DNA of 6,389 nucleotides, from positions 1-6,389 of the forward strand of contig CALXSZ010000072.1 in NCBI GenBank assembly GCA_944391275.1, in the 5' to 3' direction. This stretch comes from an uncultured Syntrophomonadaceae bacterium. GTDB taxonomy: Bacteria; Bacillota; Syntrophomonadia; Syntrophomonadales; Syntrophomonadaceae. The translations under genes and the position numbers were made by a program. How positions within the stretch are numbered: position 1 is the stretch's first letter; the number at the start of each line of letters is the position of its first letter. Of the stretch, positions 5,798-6,389 are shown in pieces. The notes beneath the pieces were generated by a model that was not told the origin of the DNA, did not search any database, and was given only the letters and a program-made list of their open reading frames with translations.

Positions 5798-6389
5798 ATG
5801 TATCCGATGAAACTGCTTCCTGTTTATAAAAATTATCTGTGGGGAGGAAAAAGACTGCGCGAAAAATTTGGGAAAGATAGCCCCTTTCCTTTTACCGCGG
5901 AAAGTTGGGAGTTATCCTGCCATGAAGATGGGTTGAGCCGCATTGCCGAGGGGGCTTTTCAAGGCAGAACGCTTAAAGAAATATTGGAAATAAAAGGCAA
6001 TCAATGGATTGGAAGCATGAACCGTACGCCGGGCGTCTTCCCGGTTTTAATAAAATTAATTGACGCGCAAGAACCTCTTTCGATCCAGGTTCATCCTTCC
6101 GACGAAAATGCCGACGTCAATGCAGGAGAACAAGGAAAGGCCGAAATGTGGTATATTGTGGATGCGGACCCTGGCGCGTCCATTTATTATGGGTTAAAAA
6201 GCGCCATTTCGGAAGAAGCGTTTGTTGCCCATGCTTTGGATGGCTCCATTTGTGATGACCTCCGATCGGTTTCAGTTCATCCGGGAGAATCGTACTATAT
6301 TATGCCGGGAACCGTCCATGCTTTAGGCGGGGGGATTATGGTGGCGGAAATCCAACAGAGCTCCAATACAACCTTTCGAATTTACGATT
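5798..6389 (+). CDS. manA: Mannose-6-phosphate isomerase, class I short type (3' end cut by window)
   Basis: The frame is open from the ATG at 5798 to the right edge, 197 codons, of a family usually about 315 residues long. The enzyme interconverts mannose 6-phosphate and fructose 6-phosphate in the cytosol and needs zinc. The expected metal ligands are visible: Gln97 and His99 in SIQVHPSDE (95-103), Glu116 in KAEMWY (114-119) and His174 in PGTVHALGGG (170-179). Other family marks are the N-terminal YLWGG (13-17), ESWELSCH (35-42), FPVLIKLIDA (81-90), and EIQQSSNTTFRIYD (184-197). The start follows AAAGGAG (5782-5788) with a 9-base gap; an in-frame ATG three codons on is less well placed. It is divergent from the gcv operon and probably unrelated in function, serving mannose catabolism or mannose-sugar supply. 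It appears intact as far as it can be seen. Confidence 0.95.
   Translation, partial: MYPMKLLPVYKNYLWGGKRLREKFGKDSPFPFTAESWELSCHEDGLSRIAEGAFQGRTLKEILEIKGNQWIGSMNRTPGVFPVLIKLIDAQEPLSIQVHPSDENADVNAGEQGKAEMWYIVDADPGASIYYGLKSAISEEAFVAHALDGSICDDLRSVSVHPGESYYIMPGTVHALGGGIMVAEIQQSSNTTFRIYD

Overview
The window looks like chromosomal DNA from a low-to-moderate GC Gram-positive bacterium (Bacillota). The reasons are strong GGAGG-type ribosome binding sites before every gene, a P-protein of the glycine cleavage system split into two subunits, a gcvT-type glycine riboswitch with an intrinsic terminator, and a short Bacillus-type mannose-6-phosphate isomerase. The genus cannot be named from what is visible.

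Layout. Positions 1-5216 hold four closely packed genes, all on the minus strand. In transcription order they are a GcvPA-like glycine decarboxylase subunit 1, a GcvPB-like subunit 2, an APC-superfamily amino acid permease, and a COG3199-type ATP-NAD kinase-like protein that runs off the left edge. Their start/stop relations (2-bp gap, 52-bp gap, 4-bp ATGA overlap) and the absence of any internal terminator indicate one operon. Upstream, 5217-5474 holds its control region: a near-consensus sigma-A promoter (TTGACA, 17-bp spacer, TATGAT), a single-aptamer glycine riboswitch, an intrinsic terminator as expression platform, and a leader with further possible base pairing. The divergent gene at 5798 to the right edge is manA, truncated by the window. 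The AT-rich gap between the two units contains a well-formed intrinsic terminator pointing right with no gene to terminate, and short tandem repeats just before manA.

How it fits together. Glycine sensed by the riboswitch would control a glycine (or glycine-like) decarboxylase pair, an amino acid transporter that may import the substrate, and a kinase-like protein. The unusual points are: (1) both P-protein subunits keep the overall family framework, and GcvPB keeps the PLP lysine, but several normally invariant active-site blocks are changed; (2) gcvT and gcvH are not next to gcvP in the visible part, where a permease and a COG3199 protein sit instead; (3) the divergent intergenic region carries an orphan terminator. 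The first two suggest a glycine-responsive operon built around a divergent P-protein. Whether it still feeds the normal glycine cleavage cycle cannot be decided here. No mobile elements, CRISPR arrays, tRNA or rRNA genes were seen.
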